Shown: positions 1 through 8,654, counted from the first letter of the stretch. The stretch is DNA of 64,000 bases from Silicimonas sp. (GCA_022824315.1 JAJEAC010000062.1:1-64000); one strand, 5' to 3'. Translations and numbers: made by a program. The notes: generated by a model not told the origin, from the letters alone.

Positions 1-607
1 GCGGCGAGGGCGGAAATTTCGGATGCGACAAGGCCAATGCCGGAGGCAAGGGTGCGACGGCGAAGCCGGTGTCATCGTCGGGCGCCTGAAGTTCGCTCCG
101 ACGCCACAGGTCCGAGAGCTGCCGTGCGTCGGCGTGGGTGACAGGCGGCTGTTGCAGCAGGAGACCGTTCGCCGTGTCCACGCGCTCCGGCGGTTCATGC
201 TCGGCTTGCGGCAATTGCGTGACATGCGGCTGCGTCAGCACCAATGTCGTCGGCAGCGGCGTGGCGGTGATGCCGGTGTCGTCGTCGGGCGTCCGAAGTT
301 CGTTCCGACGCCACAGGTCCGAGAGCTGCCGTGCGTCGGGGTGGACGACCGGCGGCTGATTAAGCAAGAGACCATTCGCCGTATCCACGCGCTCCGGCGC
401 GTCGTGCTCGACTTGCGGCAAGGGCGGGAAATGCGGCTGCGTCAAGGCCAAGGCCTTGGTCACGGGCGCCGGGGTGATGCTGACGTCGTCGGCGGGTGCC
501 TGAAGTTTGCCTCGACGCCACCCGCCAGCGAGCTGCCGCGCGTCGGCATGGACGACCGGCGATTGTTGCCGCAAGAGGTCGATCGTCGCGCCCGCGCTCT
601 CTGGCGC
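1..607 (-). repeat. Three 207-bp tandem coding repeats
   Basis: Matching landmarks (the string gacgcca) fall at 100, 307 and 514, which gives an exact 207-bp period, or 69 codons. The two copies nearer the left edge resemble each other most. The copy nearest the anchor has diverged. The array probably continues beyond position 1. Because the period is a multiple of three, the frame is kept. Confidence 0.85.
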
Positions 608-1405
608 CGACGCGGCCAAGTCCGGTTCGGCCAGCGGTGTTCCTGAGGCCAGCGGTGTTCCCGAGGCCAGCGGTGTTCCCGAGGCCAGCCCGCTTTCGGG
701 GCGTTCGTCCAATGGCTGTTCGGACATCCTGAACTCAGGCGGCAAGGCTGTCCATGCAAGGGCTGCAATTCCCAGGGCGGCGGCGAATGCGACGGCGAAC
801 ATCGCTCCGGCTCGAAGGCGCTGCGGGATCCAATGGCCAACCGCACCCAGCAAGGGCATCAGGAGGTTGCCAATCCCTGCACCGGGGATCTTGCGTGCCT
901 TGTCGTCCGAGACACTGTCGATCAAGGATGAAAGCGGAACGTCCGCGCCACGACCGCAGAAGTTGGGGGAGCGAGGAAAGTCGGCCGGGCCAGCGAACGT
1001 GGAGAGCTTGCCGACACGGATACCGAGCGCCGAAGCAAAGACCAGGGTTTGTCTCAGTGTCTCCAGCGAAATTGCCGCGACCCGCACGGTGCCATGTACC
1101 GTCACTTCCCAGTCGAGATCCAGTTTGCCGATCTGGTGCGGCATATGCTCGCCCAGAGCGCGTTCAAGCTCCTGCCGCGTCGCATTGTCGGGATCAATCT
1201 GGACATCCGCGTACACGATCTGGCTGCGAGGAAGAAACAGATCTGTTGCCGCGTCATCCTCGATCAGCGCCACCATTGCCTTCAGGCGTCCTGCGAAATT
1301 CGGGCCTTCGATCCGCTCCCTGGCGACTTCCGTCCATGCGTGGTCGTCCCGGTACATCAACCGGGCAACGGACGTGTCGAGCTCGAAACCCCAAGAATTT
1401 CGCAT
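1..1405 (-). CDS. Partial membrane-anchored repeat protein of unknown function
   Basis: An open minus-strand frame starts with ATG at 1405 and runs 468 codons without a stop off the left edge, so the C-terminus is missing. The first ~195 residues form a soluble region (it begins MRNSWGFELDTSVARLMYRD). One hydrophobic segment follows at about residues 200-222. After it comes a Pro/Ala-rich part with the six-residue unit LASGTP three times in tandem. The visible end consists of three tandem 69-residue repeats, each carrying DARQL, a WRR motif and a QPH or HPK element. The order suggests a cytoplasmic head, one transmembrane anchor and a long periplasmic repeat tail. I do not recognise the family. 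The frame is supported by the in-frame repeats and a coherent protein composition. Competing plus-strand frames are Arg/Pro-rich and look like shadows. Confidence 0.75.
   Translation of the reverse strand, partial: MRNSWGFELDTSVARLMYRDDHAWTEVARERIEGPNFAGRLKAMVALIEDDAATDLFLPRSQIVYADVQIDPDNATRQELERALGEHMPHQIGKLDLDWEVTVHGTVRVAAISLETLRQTLVFASALGIRVGKLSTFAGPADFPRSPNFCGRGADVPLSSLIDSVSDDKARKIPGAGIGNLLMPLLGAVGHWIPQRLRAGAMFAVAFAAALGIAALAWTALPPEFRMSEQPLDERPESGLASGTPLASGTPLASGTPLAEPDLAASAPESAGATIDLLRQQSPVVHADARQLAGGWRRGKLQAPADDVSITPAPVTKALALTQPHFPPLPQVEHDAPERVDTANGLLLNQPPVVHPDARQLSDLWRRNELRTPDDDTGITATPLPTTLVLTQPHVTQLPQAEHEPPERVDTANGLLLQQPPVTHADARQLSDLWRRSELQAPDDDTGFAVAPLPPALALSHPKFPPSP
629..688 (-). repeat. 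18-bp microrepeat inside the repeat protein
   Basis: The 15-mer ggccagcggtgttcc begins at 629, 647 and 665, and a partial copy begins at 683, so the period is 18 bp. On the coding strand it encodes LASGTP three times, just after the transmembrane segment. Confidence 0.85.
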
Positions 1406-1715
1406 GGATACATGATACCACGGTGAGAAATTCGCGTCACCTGCGGAATCCGAGGCTGCGGAAATGGACGAATGTCGGGAACTGGCAACCCGTTTGCGTC
1501 CGCAGAGGGGCCACTTGGCAACAACGCTTGTCAGGACCCGTGCATTCCCACGAAATCGGAGGTGATCAGCGAGCCGCAACGCAGCGACTGCGACTTCGCG
1601 GCTGCCTGCAGAGCGCGTCGGCCCGAGAGACGGGAACTGTTGCGCGCCATCAACACCGCATCGAATTCGGCGACTTGAAATGACCGGAGTCCTGGCCTCG
1701 CAGGGCAAGAACGCA
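1406..1715. other. Intergenic stretch with nothing recognisable
   Basis: This stretch separates the start of the repeat protein from the end of the ArsR gene. No conserved frame, tRNA, strong hairpin or repeat was seen. It should hold the promoter of the minus-strand repeat protein, but no convincing -35/-10 pair stood out. Confidence 0.5.
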
Positions 1716-2042
1716 TCAATCCCGTGCCAGTTCACGCTCCAGGAACGCCTCGAAGGCATCCAGGTCGACCGGTTCGAACTGGCCAAAGCCCTGCATCCAG
1801 ACGCTGGCGTCCTTGAGGGCCTGCGGCTCAAGCTGGCACCAGACGACCCGGCCGCGCCTTTCCTGGCTGATCAATCCGGCGTGGACCAGCACGCGGAGAT
1901 GCTTGGAGATTGCGGCCAGCGACATGTCAAAGGGCTCCGCGACGTCCGTGACCGCCATGTCGTCCTCGAGAAGCATGGTGAGGATCTGACGACGCGTGGG
2001 GTCTGCAAGCGCTTGAAATATGGCGTCAAGTGCCGGTTTCAT
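1716..2042 (-). CDS. ArsR/SmtB-family transcriptional regulator
   Basis: This is a 108-residue winged-helix repressor-type protein. It shows the family's layout: ALADPTRRQIL in the first helix, a recognition helix near SLAAISKHLRVL, and a wing near LISQERRGRVVWCQL. None of the usual metal-binding cysteine pairs (such as CVC) is present, so it is more likely a metabolite- or redox-independent member of the HTH_20 type that often sits beside START/AHSA1 genes, although no such gene is adjacent here. An in-frame ATG at 2066 would add eight residues. The 2042 start fits the usual N-terminus better. It is divergent from the ATP synthase operon. Confidence 0.85.
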   Translation of the reverse strand: MKPALDAIFQALADPTRRQILTMLLEDDMAVTDVAEPFDMSLAAISKHLRVLVHAGLISQERRGRVVWCQLEPQALKDASVWMQGFGQFEPVDLDAFEAFLERELARD

Positions 2043-2190
2043 GGCTGCATCTGCCGTGCAAACCATCGGATCGTCAACCGGAAGGTTGAATATGCCCGTT
2101 ATGCGGACGAATCCGGCGAGCCACCGGCTGCCGTCGTTAATCGTTGTGAATCAGACGGTTGCAGACCCCTCGCCTGCGGCTCCCCGACGC

Positions 2191-2219
2191 TTGACTCGTC
2201 TTGGCTCCCTTCCTAGACA
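2191..2219 (+). promoter_or_regulatory. Candidate sigma-70 promoter of the F0 operon
   Basis: TTGACT (2191-2196), a 17-base spacer and TAGACA (2214-2219) lie about 30 bases upstream of atpI and fit a housekeeping promoter. The assignment rests on pattern only. Confidence 0.5.
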
Positions 2220-2249
2220 GCGCAGGAACTCTCACGGGGTGTTTTTGGC

Positions 2250-2579
2250 ATGGCCGCAACCGACAAGGATCGGAAGGCCCGGCTTGAGGCGCTGGACGCG
2301 AAGCTCGCGGAAAGGCGCGACGGGAATGCGCCGAAACGCCACCAGGACGAGCACTATTCCCAGGCCCATGTGGCCTGGCGCATGGTTCTCGAACTGGTCG
2401 TGGGGCTGGGGATCGGTTTCGGGATCGGCTTCGGGCTAGACGCCGTATTCGGCACGGCGCCGTGGCTGATGATCGTCTTCACGCTCTTGGGGTTCGCCGC
2501 GGGCATCAAGACCATGATGCACACGGCCAAGGAAATTCAGCCGCCGGACACGTCCGGGGACGACAAGCAGGGGAACTGA
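2250..2579 (+). CDS. atpI: ATP synthase assembly protein AtpI
   Basis: This 109-residue protein has a charged N-terminal half and two hydrophobic segments (about residues 47-68 and 73-93). The first is Gly-rich ([13 protein letters not shown]), typical of alphaproteobacterial AtpI. AtpI acts in the inner membrane and helps assemble the c-ring of the F0 sector. It is the first gene of the F0 operon, and its stop is one base before the GTG start of atpB, so translation is probably coupled. The charged tail after the second helix is typical of this family. Confidence 0.9.
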   Translation: MAATDKDRKARLEALDAKLAERRDGNAPKRHQDEHYSQAHVAWRMVLELVVGLGIGFGIGFGLDAVFGTAPWLMIVFTLLGFAAGIKTMMHTAKEIQPPDTSGDDKQGN

Positions 2580-2580
2580 C

Positions 2581-3336
2581 GTGGCGACCGAGACACACGG
2601 AGAGGAAGGCGGACTGGCATTCCATCCAATGGACCAGTTCATCGTCAAGCCGCTCTTTGGCGACGGGCCGGTTGGCATCGTCACGATCACCAACGTGACG
2701 TTCTGGATGGCGCTCGCCGTCCTTTGCGTTGTGGCGCTCCTTGTTCTGGGCACGCGGGGTCGGGCGCTGGTGCCGACGCGGACCCAGTCGATTGCGGAAC
2801 TCGCCTACGGCTTCGTCTACAGGATGGTAGAGGATGTCGTGGGCAAGGACGGGCTTCGCTATTTCCCCTACATAATGACCCTGTTCATGTTCATCGTGTT
2901 CTCGAACTTTCTGGGTCTCTTGCCGCTGTCATTCACGACGACCAGCCACATCGCGGTCACGGCCGTCATGGCAATCGTGGTCTTCCTGACGGTCACCGTC
3001 ATCGGGTTCGTCAAGAACGGCGCGGGTTTCTTCGGGCTCTTCTGGATCCAGGCTGCGCCGCTCGTGCTGCGCCCGATCCTCGCGGTCATCGAGGTCATCA
3101 GCTACTTCGTGCGGCCGGTCAGCCACTCGATCCGGCTTGCGGGCAACATGATGGCCGGCCATGCGGTGATCAAGGTCTTCGCGACCTTTGCCGCCATTGC
3201 CGCGATCTCTCCGCTGTCGGTTCTCGCGATCACGGCAATCTATGCGCTCGAGACGCTCGTATCGTTCATCCAGGCGTACGTGTTTGCCATCCTCACATGT
3301 GTCTATCTGAGGGACGCGCTGCATCCGCATCACTGA
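2581..3336 (+). CDS. atpB: F0F1 ATP synthase subunit a
   Basis: This 251-residue integral membrane protein forms the proton half-channels of the F0 motor. The conserved helix [14 protein letters not shown] contains the essential arginine (Arg185), which faces the c-ring glutamate. Several further hydrophobic helices are visible (about residues 40-57, 98-118, 125-145, 195-215 and 220-245). The start is GTG, directly after the atpI stop. Length and motif order are normal for alphaproteobacteria. Confidence 0.96.
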   Translation: MATETHGEEGGLAFHPMDQFIVKPLFGDGPVGIVTITNVTFWMALAVLCVVALLVLGTRGRALVPTRTQSIAELAYGFVYRMVEDVVGKDGLRYFPYIMTLFMFIVFSNFLGLLPLSFTTTSHIAVTAVMAIVVFLTVTVIGFVKNGAGFFGLFWIQAAPLVLRPILAVIEVISYFVRPVSHSIRLAGNMMAGHAVIKVFATFAAIAAISPLSVLAITAIYALETLVSFIQAYVFAILTCVYLRDALHPHH

Positions 3337-3390
3337 GTCAACGGCGGGTCGACCGCCACAGGAAACACTTCCAACGCAAGGAGAGTACAA

Positions 3391-3627
3391 ATGGAAGGTG
3401 ACGTCGTACAAATGGGAGCCTATATTGGCGCCGGCCTGGCCTGTACGGGCATGGGCGGGGCCGCGGTTGGTGTGGGCCATGTCGTTGGAAACTATCTTTC
3501 CGGCGCGCTGCGCAACCCGTCGGCGGCTCCCGGACAGATGGCAACGATGTTCATCGGCATCGCGTTTTCGGAGGCTCTCGGGATCTTCTCGTTCCTCGTC
3601 GCACTGCTGCTGATGTTCGCCGTCTAG
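3391..3627 (+). CDS. atpE: F0F1 ATP synthase subunit c
   Basis: This 78-residue hairpin of two transmembrane helices is the proteolipid of the rotor ring. The proton-binding carboxylate is Glu61 in [12 protein letters not shown]. The loop RNPSAAPGQ between the helices is the usual polar loop that contacts F1. A good ribosome site (AAGGAG) lies just upstream, as expected for the most heavily translated subunit. A 54-base gap separates it from atpB, the longest gap among the first three genes. Confidence 0.96.
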   Translation: MEGDVVQMGAYIGAGLACTGMGGAAVGVGHVVGNYLSGALRNPSAAPGQMATMFIGIAFSEALGIFSFLVALLLMFAV

Positions 3628-3705
3628 GACTCCTCGACATCCTTTCGCACCGGATGCTCGCGAGAGTCGTCCGGGAGTTGACAACAAGGTTTGAGGAGGC
3701 TGGCC

Positions 3706-4242
3706 ATGGCGACAGAGGCCGCAGACGCTGCAAATGGTGCCGCCGAGAGTTCGGTCGGCATGCCGCAGCTCGACTTCTCCACGTTCCCGAACCAGGTCTT
3801 CTGGCTCGTGGTCACGCTTGTGGTGATCTATCTCGTCCTGTCCCGCGTGGCATTGCCCAGGATCGCCGAAGTGCTCGCTGCCCGACAGGGTGCGATCACG
3901 AGCGACATCGCGACCGCGGAGGAACTGAAGCAGAAGGCAGCCAACGCCGAGGAGGCGTATGAAAGGGCCCTTGCCGAAGCCCGGGCCGAGGCGGGCCGGA
4001 TCGCTGCCGAGGCCAAGGCCGAAATGCAGGCCGAGGTCGATGCGGCAATTGAAAGGGCCGATGTCGAAATTGCCGCCAAGGCTGCCAAGAGCGAAGTTCG
4101 CATCAACGAGATTCGCAAGAGTGCGGCGGAGGCCGTTCGCGACGTTGCGCGCAGCGCGGCAGGTGACGTCGTGGCTGCGTTGGGCGTCAAGGTCGACGGC
4201 GCGGCAATTGACGCGGCGGTGGCCGCTCAGATGAAGGGATAG
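3706..4242 (+). CDS. F0F1 ATP synthase subunit b' (peripheral stalk)
   Basis: This 178-residue protein has one transmembrane helix (about residues 33-52, [20 protein letters not shown]) followed by a long Ala/Glu/Lys-rich coiled coil. It pairs with subunit b to form the stator stalk, the arrangement used by phototrophs and alphaproteobacteria. The ATG at 3706 is chosen because GAGGAG lies just upstream. An in-frame TTG at 3691 would overlap that ribosome site. The gene is followed four bases later by atpF. Confidence 0.93.
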   Translation: MATEAADAANGAAESSVGMPQLDFSTFPNQVFWLVVTLVVIYLVLSRVALPRIAEVLAARQGAITSDIATAEELKQKAANAEEAYERALAEARAEAGRIAAEAKAEMQAEVDAAIERADVEIAAKAAKSEVRINEIRKSAAEAVRDVARSAAGDVVAALGVKVDGAAIDAAVAAQMKG

Positions 4243-4246
4243 GGCA

Positions 4247-4819
4247 ATGACGAGAGTGCTTTCCCTGCTTGCCCTTCTTCCGGCGACGCCCGCCGTTGCC
4301 GCTTCGAAGAACCCGTTCTCGCTCGACTTCTACAAGCTGTCGAACACGGACTTCATCGTCACGCTCGCGTTCCTTCTGTTCATTGGCGTGCTCGTCTACT
4401 TCAAGGTGCCGTCCTTGGTCGTCGGGCTTCTCGACAAGCGGGCAGCCGGCATTCAGGCCGAACTGGACGAGGCCCGCGCACTCCGGGAGGAAGCGGAATC
4501 GATCCTTGCGGAATTCGAAAGCAAGCAGCGCGAAGTCGGAGACCACGCCGAGCGCATCATTGCTGCTGCGAGGGAAAGTGCCGAGGAAGCCACGGAGCAG
4601 GCCAGGAAGGACCTTGCTCTCGCGATCGAGAGGCGGATCCAGGCCGCGCGGGACCAGATTGCCTCCGCCGAGCAACGTGCGGTCAAGCAGGTGCGCGAGG
4701 AGGCCGTCAAGATTGCGGTCGCCGCGGCGGGCCAGGTACTTGCCGAGGGGATGAGTGCCGAACGGGCCGGCGAAATGATTGACGAGGCGATCGCGACCGT
4801 CGAGGCAAAGCTGCAATAG
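4247..4819 (+). CDS. atpF: F0F1 ATP synthase subunit b
   Basis: This 190-residue stator subunit has a short hydrophobic leader-like N-terminus, a membrane helix near residues 36-53 (FIVTLAFLLFIGVLVYF), then a long charged coiled coil ending in EAKLQ. It is the last gene of the F0 operon. No F1 gene follows, consistent with separate F0 and F1 operons in alphaproteobacteria. A short inverted repeat (GCCGG at 4828-4832, CCGGC at 4839-4843) lies nine bases after the stop and may act as a weak terminator. Confidence 0.95.
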   Translation: MTRVLSLLALLPATPAVAASKNPFSLDFYKLSNTDFIVTLAFLLFIGVLVYFKVPSLVVGLLDKRAAGIQAELDEARALREEAESILAEFESKQREVGDHAERIIAAARESAEEATEQARKDLALAIERRIQAARDQIASAEQRAVKQVREEAVKIAVAAAGQVLAEGMSAERAGEMIDEAIATVEAKLQ

Positions 4820-4827
4820 CCCTGTTC

Positions 4828-4843
4828 GCCGGTTCGCGCCGGC
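4828..4843 (+). terminator. Weak hairpin after the F0 operon
   Basis: There is a five-base stem (GCCGG / CCGGC) with a six-base loop between the convergent atpF and DUF2237 genes. It has no U-tract, so intrinsic termination is only a possibility. Confidence 0.3.
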
Positions 4844-4924
4844 ATGAAAGAAGGGGCGTGGTCCGTCGTGATGCGGCCATGCGCCAGGTTCCCGAAATTG
4901 AAGCTGCCGTTTTGACCGGCCCGG

Positions 4925-5299
4925 TCATTCGTCCGTGGCGTGCTCCGCCAGGATTTCCAGCGGTACGATGTCCAGCGCCTTGCGATGCGTAGACGCAAGC
5001 CGCACTTGCGGACCGGCACCTTCGTCCGCTGCCTGCAGGAAGCGTCCAGCGCAGAGACACCATGCATCTCCCGGTTTCAGTCCGGAGAACCGGAATTCCG
5101 GGCGCGGCGTCGACAGGTCGTTGCCGACATACTTGGAATAGGCCAGGAACTCTGCGGTCATGATCGCGCAAACCGTGTGACTTCCCTGATCCTCGCGACA
5201 TGTGTTGCAGCATCCGTCCCGGAAAAACCCGGTGACGGGATCGATCGAGCAAGGCTCCAGCGGGTCGCCGAGGACGTTTACGGAGGGATCCTTGTTCAT
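4925..5299 (-). CDS. DUF2237 family protein
   Basis: This 124-residue protein closely follows the DUF2237 pattern: NVLGDPLEPCSIDPVTGFFR at the start, then GCCNTCREDQGSHTVCAIMT, ELSTPRPEF-like and LKPGDAWCLCAGRF segments. The cysteines and the PGD-WCLC element are highly conserved in the family. Its function is unknown. It sits alone between the F0 operon and the methyltransferase gene, convergent with atpF. Confidence 0.93.
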   Translation of the reverse strand: MNKDPSVNVLGDPLEPCSIDPVTGFFRDGCCNTCREDQGSHTVCAIMTAEFLAYSKYVGNDLSTPRPEFRFSGLKPGDAWCLCAGRFLQAADEGAGPQVRLASTHRKALDIVPLEILAEHATDE

Positions 5300-5559
5300 C
5301 TGTCCGCCCCGCAGGATACCCCTTCCGTCAGGACGGGGAGGAATTCGGGGTCTCGAGGTCCGTGCATCTTTTGCCGTTTCCTTTTTCGGTGATGTGTAGG
5401 GGTGTCCGTGCCCGTCACCGCGCTGGAGTCCCTGGTGATTCTCTCATGCGAGTATATAAGTTCCTTTGACTGCGTCACTCTTGGGACTGGCAATTCCTCC
5501 GACGGCCAGCTTGCCGTTGGCTCTTCGCGCGATGCACAGGCAGGCCGGGAGCGGTCAGT

Positions 5560-6618
5560 CTAGGGACGGTCCGCCGCAATGATGGTCCAGGGGAAGCGCC
5601 AAAAGGGGCTGTTTTCGACATCGACTCCGTCGGCTTCCTGGAAGGGCTCGATGGAGATATTGGTGAATCCGCGGGTTTCCAGTTCCGCCTTCACATCCAT
5701 CTCGACGAGCGGGACCATGAAAGGCTCGTTGTTGCGCTGGCTGTGGCCGTAGTGGATGAACTCGGCGAAAGCGTCGGGCAGGATATAGAAGTCAAGGTGC
5801 ACCATTCGGCCGCCGGGTTTGAGAACGCGGGCGCATTCGTCGAACGTCCTTCCGATCTCTTCGGGTGGCATTTCGTGCAATAGCATAGTCGAGGTCACCA
5901 CATCGAAGCTTTCGGGATCGTAGTCGGTTTCATATGCGTTCATCTGGCGGAAACGCACGTTTTCCGCCTGCGTCGCAGCGGCATCGGCGGCTGCGAGTTC
6001 GAGGCAGGGGGCGGCAAGGTCCACCGCGTCCACCTGGGTGTCGCGCAATTCTTCGTAGAAGGGCCGAGTCGACTTGCCGAAGCCGCAGCCCATGTCGAGC
6101 AAGCGATCGGGGATGCCATCCCGAATTGCCCGGTCGGTCAGCCGGCCATGAAGGTCGCGGTGACGCGCTCCAAGCATTGGCGTGGTGGACCGTGCGCCGC
6201 GCTCGTAGACGAACCCGGCCGTCGGTTCGCTCCAAACGCCGCCTGGGTGCTGATGGACATCGACGGTCTCGTAATAGACCGGGTTCTTGAAGTCCGGATC
6301 GAGTTCCAGCCGCGATTCGCCCGACATGTCCGGCAAGGTGTTGCGAAGGTCGGCGGCGCGTTCGTGGTGGTAGGGAACGAGCCCGTAGCGGCCGGAGTAT
6401 TTCATCCGCTGAAGATGACGCTCCATCCACGCGAAGTAGCGGTAACTGGTCGTGCTGCCCAGCAGTTCCGTCACCTGCTGGCGGGTCTGCGGGGATTCGC
6501 CAACCGCTGCGGCACGTTCGGCATATTCCGCCTTCAGCGCGGGGTAGAGCCGTGTCGTCCAGTATTTCTTCATGTCCAGGATCACGTCTTGGGCGGCGAC
6601 GAAACTGCGGTCGTCCAT
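5560..6618 (-). CDS. Class I SAM-dependent methyltransferase
   Basis: This 352-residue protein has a ~165-residue N-terminal extension and then a Rossmann methyltransferase fold. Motif I is LLDMGCGFGKS (residues 173-183). An acidic residue ends strand 2 (VDAVDLAAP), and LKPGGRMVHLDFY forms the post-motif. The substrate is unknown. The gene starts with ATG one base after the stop of the upstream 107-residue protein, so the two are translationally coupled. That pairing and the divergent pair of paralogous genes at 7.1-8.0 kb suggest one functional group. Confidence 0.85.
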   Translation of the reverse strand: MDDRSFVAAQDVILDMKKYWTTRLYPALKAEYAERAAAVGESPQTRQQVTELLGSTTSYRYFAWMERHLQRMKYSGRYGLVPYHHERAADLRNTLPDMSGESRLELDPDFKNPVYYETVDVHQHPGGVWSEPTAGFVYERGARSTTPMLGARHRDLHGRLTDRAIRDGIPDRLLDMGCGFGKSTRPFYEELRDTQVDAVDLAAPCLELAAADAAATQAENVRFRQMNAYETDYDPESFDVVTSTMLLHEMPPEEIGRTFDECARVLKPGGRMVHLDFYILPDAFAEFIHYGHSQRNNEPFMVPLVEMDVKAELETRGFTNISIEPFQEADGVDVENSPFWRFPWTIIAADRP

Positions 6619-6619
6619 C

Positions 6620-6943
6620 TCAGCTCTCCATTTCCGGCGCTCCTGCCGATGCCTGCCGCCCGGTCAGGCTGTCCAGCAGGCCGGCGACAAAGGCCTGGCG
6701 TTGGCTCTCATGCGCGGCGCGCTCGTCGTTGTCTGGCTCGTCCGCGAGCATTGCGGAATCGACCACACCCGATCTGGCCAGTGCGGCCTCAAGGGCCATG
6801 ACCCGATCCTTGAGAACCCAGACCTCCGTCGCCAGCGCCATTGTGACGGCGAACGCTCGGTCGATGGCCGGGTCTTCGAAGAACGTTTGCTCAGGCAGCG
6901 GCGTCTCCGGGGGGCCTTGATCGACCCAATCGGGGTTCTTCAC
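6620..6943 (-). CDS. Small protein of unknown function coupled to a methyltransferase
   Basis: This is a 107-residue hypothetical protein. I chose the GTG at 6943 because GGAGGA lies at ideal spacing upstream. A longer frame from 7111 lacks such a site and has an unlikely composition. Visible features are a Pro/Phe-rich start (KNPDWVDQGPPETPLPEQTFFEDP), a helical middle (AFAVTMALATEVWVLKDRVMALEAAL) that could form a coiled coil, and an acidic tail. I do not recognise the family. It overlaps functionally with the methyltransferase downstream through stop/start coupling. Confidence 0.7.
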   Translation of the reverse strand: MKNPDWVDQGPPETPLPEQTFFEDPAIDRAFAVTMALATEVWVLKDRVMALEAALARSGVVDSAMLADEPDNDERAAHESQRQAFVAGLLDSLTGRQASAGAPEMES

Positions 6944-7094
6944 CGGTGTTTCCTCCCGTGTTTGACATCCATACTGACCCACGAAGCACACGGAAACAAC
7001 CGGTGGCGGGGGCGAACGGCTTGCGACTTGCACGAACGGTGCCGGTCCTTCATCGTATCCGCCTGCGATGCTGCTGACCCGGGGAGGATCAGAA

Positions 7095-7622
7095 ATGGCG
7101 GGGAGTTCCACGCGCCACTATCCGCGCGACCACCTGAAGGACGACCGCCTGGAGGAGCTCCGGGAGCCTCTTTCGCGGGCTCTTGATCTTGGCGACGAGG
7201 ATTTCGAACGCCTTTCGCCCGAGGTTAAAAACCTGCTTTCCGCGCGGCGAAGGCTGGGGGTCACATGGCTTGACGACTACGAAGTCGTCGCGGAAGTCAT
7301 CCGAAACGAGGGATGCACTTGCGGCGTTCAGCCTGGTCAGATCGCCGTTTTCGACATGCGCCACCGGATCAAGCCCGAGAAGTCCGATATGCCGCTTTGC
7401 TTGCATTTGCTGAGCCCGGCCTTGGCTGTCTTCTACATGAGCTTCGACCGCGCGTCCGAAGGCCTCAATCCGCTGACGCGGATCTGGAATCACTACGAAT
7501 GTTTGGACACGCGCGATGATGACGGGGCATCCAAGGCCATCGTGAAGGTGCATTTGCGGCGGGCCGACACGCATGAGCCGGTAACCGACCCCGTGCTCGA
7601 TATTTCGGAGGAGAGGGCATGA
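7095..7622 (+). CDS. Protein of unknown function, first of a paralogous pair
   Basis: This 175-residue protein starts with ATG after GGGGAGG. Residues ~60-150 share a pattern with the next gene: a GQ element, then PEKSDMPLCLHLLSP, DRASEGLNP, a Trp and a Cys-Asp-Thr. The layout is loosely reminiscent of TIGR04076-type small proteins, but I cannot confirm that. The N-terminal ~55 residues are charged and not shared. The stop overlaps the next start (ATGA), so the two proteins are probably made together and may form a heteromer. Confidence 0.7.
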   Translation: MAGSSTRHYPRDHLKDDRLEELREPLSRALDLGDEDFERLSPEVKNLLSARRRLGVTWLDDYEVVAEVIRNEGCTCGVQPGQIAVFDMRHRIKPEKSDMPLCLHLLSPALAVFYMSFDRASEGLNPLTRIWNHYECLDTRDDDGASKAIVKVHLRRADTHEPVTDPVLDISEERA

Positions 7623-8005
7623 GTGCCGATCTGGAACGGAGGCGGGCGCCAAAGTACCCCGCATTTGCCGAACGCGTCGAAATCCTCGCCACCGTGACGC
7701 GAGCCGAGCACTGCGCCAATTTCATTCGTGTTGGCCAGACCTATGCGTTCGACCTCAAGGGGCGCGTGCTGCCCGAAAAATCCACGGCAAACCTCTGTCT
7801 GGGCATTCTGGCGCGCCTGCAGCCAGCGCTCTTGATGGCGGCGGACCGTGCCTCTGAGGGGTTGCACCCGATCAGCGGCGGCTGGCAGGCCTTCGACTGT
7901 TTCGACACCGGCGTGGACTTTGGAGGGATGGGCAAGGTCTGCGTTCGGCTGTCGCTCCGCGATGCAGAATCCGGGGCGGAAATCTCCAGCGGGGATCAGT
8001 TCTGA
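7619..8005 (+). CDS. Protein of unknown function, second of a paralogous pair
   Basis: This 128-residue paralogue of the preceding protein shares PEKSTANLCLGIL, DRASEGLHP, a Trp and CFDT at matching spacing. Two of the cysteine positions (in LCL and C-DT) are kept in both copies, which points to a structural or metal/redox role. It overlaps the previous gene by four bases. The tail of a decayed peroxiredoxin gene overlaps its last bases on the other strand. Confidence 0.7.
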   Translation: MSADLERRRAPKYPAFAERVEILATVTRAEHCANFIRVGQTYAFDLKGRVLPEKSTANLCLGILARLQPALLMAADRASEGLHPISGGWQAFDCFDTGVDFGGMGKVCVRLSLRDAESGAEISSGDQF

Positions 8006-8520
8006 GAGATTGTGCGGGAACTCCGTGCAAGTTCGAGCATGCACTCGACGCTGGATGCCTCGAACCGGTTGGCCTTCTGTTGCACTTGCAAGCCGGGTTC
8101 GGGCGATGGCGTGATGATCGCTGATCATCCGGAAGCATCGTGCAGCGTCCGCTTCGAGAGCCTGTGCCGCTCGACGTGCTGTCTGTCGGCATTCCCACCT
8201 TGCACCTGAGCGCGACACTTGCCGTCGAGCGGCATGAAGACCATCTCGACATTCCGTGGACTTCGTCCTTCGGTTCATCACAACGGCATGGGTGATCGCG
8301 AGACGGGTGATCTGGTCCACGTTCCGAGCGATGGAGCCGTCGCAAGATGGCGTATGCTCCCGGAGACTACGTCTGGACAGGCCGGTGCAAAGTCCCCAGG
8401 TGAAACCAAAGGCAAGACGCGCTTTCCGTCGAAGACGTCGGCGGTGGTCAGGGTCTTCCAGTCGGAGCCGGTACCATCGACGGGCACCACGATGGCAGGC
8501 GGGTGCGGAAGGTCGTGCTT
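7996..8520 (-). pseudogene. Decayed peroxiredoxin (Prx5/AhpC-TSA type) remnant
   Basis: On the minus strand, three frames in turn carry pieces of one thiol peroxidase. The N-terminal frame (about 8520-8345) reads DWKTLTTADVFDGKRV and then SPGDFAPACPD, which matches the family's active-site loop PGxFTPxC with the peroxidatic Cys. A shifted frame (8340-8270) reads NVDQITRLAITHAVVMN, matching the family's VDEIxxxxVNDxFVM strand-helix. A further frame (from ~8250) reads VEMVFMPLDGK, matching the LADG region. After an in-frame TGA near 8130, the same frame ends with RFEASSVECMLELA, matching the family's C-terminal FEVSSAExxLAxL. Pieces appear in the right order over the expected ~520 bp with at least two frameshifts and a stop, so the gene is dead. 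Confidence 0.75.
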
Positions 8521-8654
8521 GGGGGCGTGTTGAGATGTCCTCCCCGTCCGCGTGTTCGGAAAGCGGCTTCGCCTGACCACGCTCTGTCACGAACCGACAT
8601 CTGGCGGAGCGTGCAGGTCGCGGGCTAGGGTGGGCCGCGGCACAGGAGATCGGC

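Noticed and set aside
507-1415. A 302-codon plus-strand open frame over the repeat gene
   Set aside because: It is Arg/Ser/Pro-rich with no recognisable domain. The minus-strand frame contains the in-frame 69-residue repeats and a clear transmembrane helix.
4819-4924. Strong terminator after atpF
   Set aside because: The inverted repeat has only a five-base stem and no U-tract, so it was kept only as a low-confidence site.
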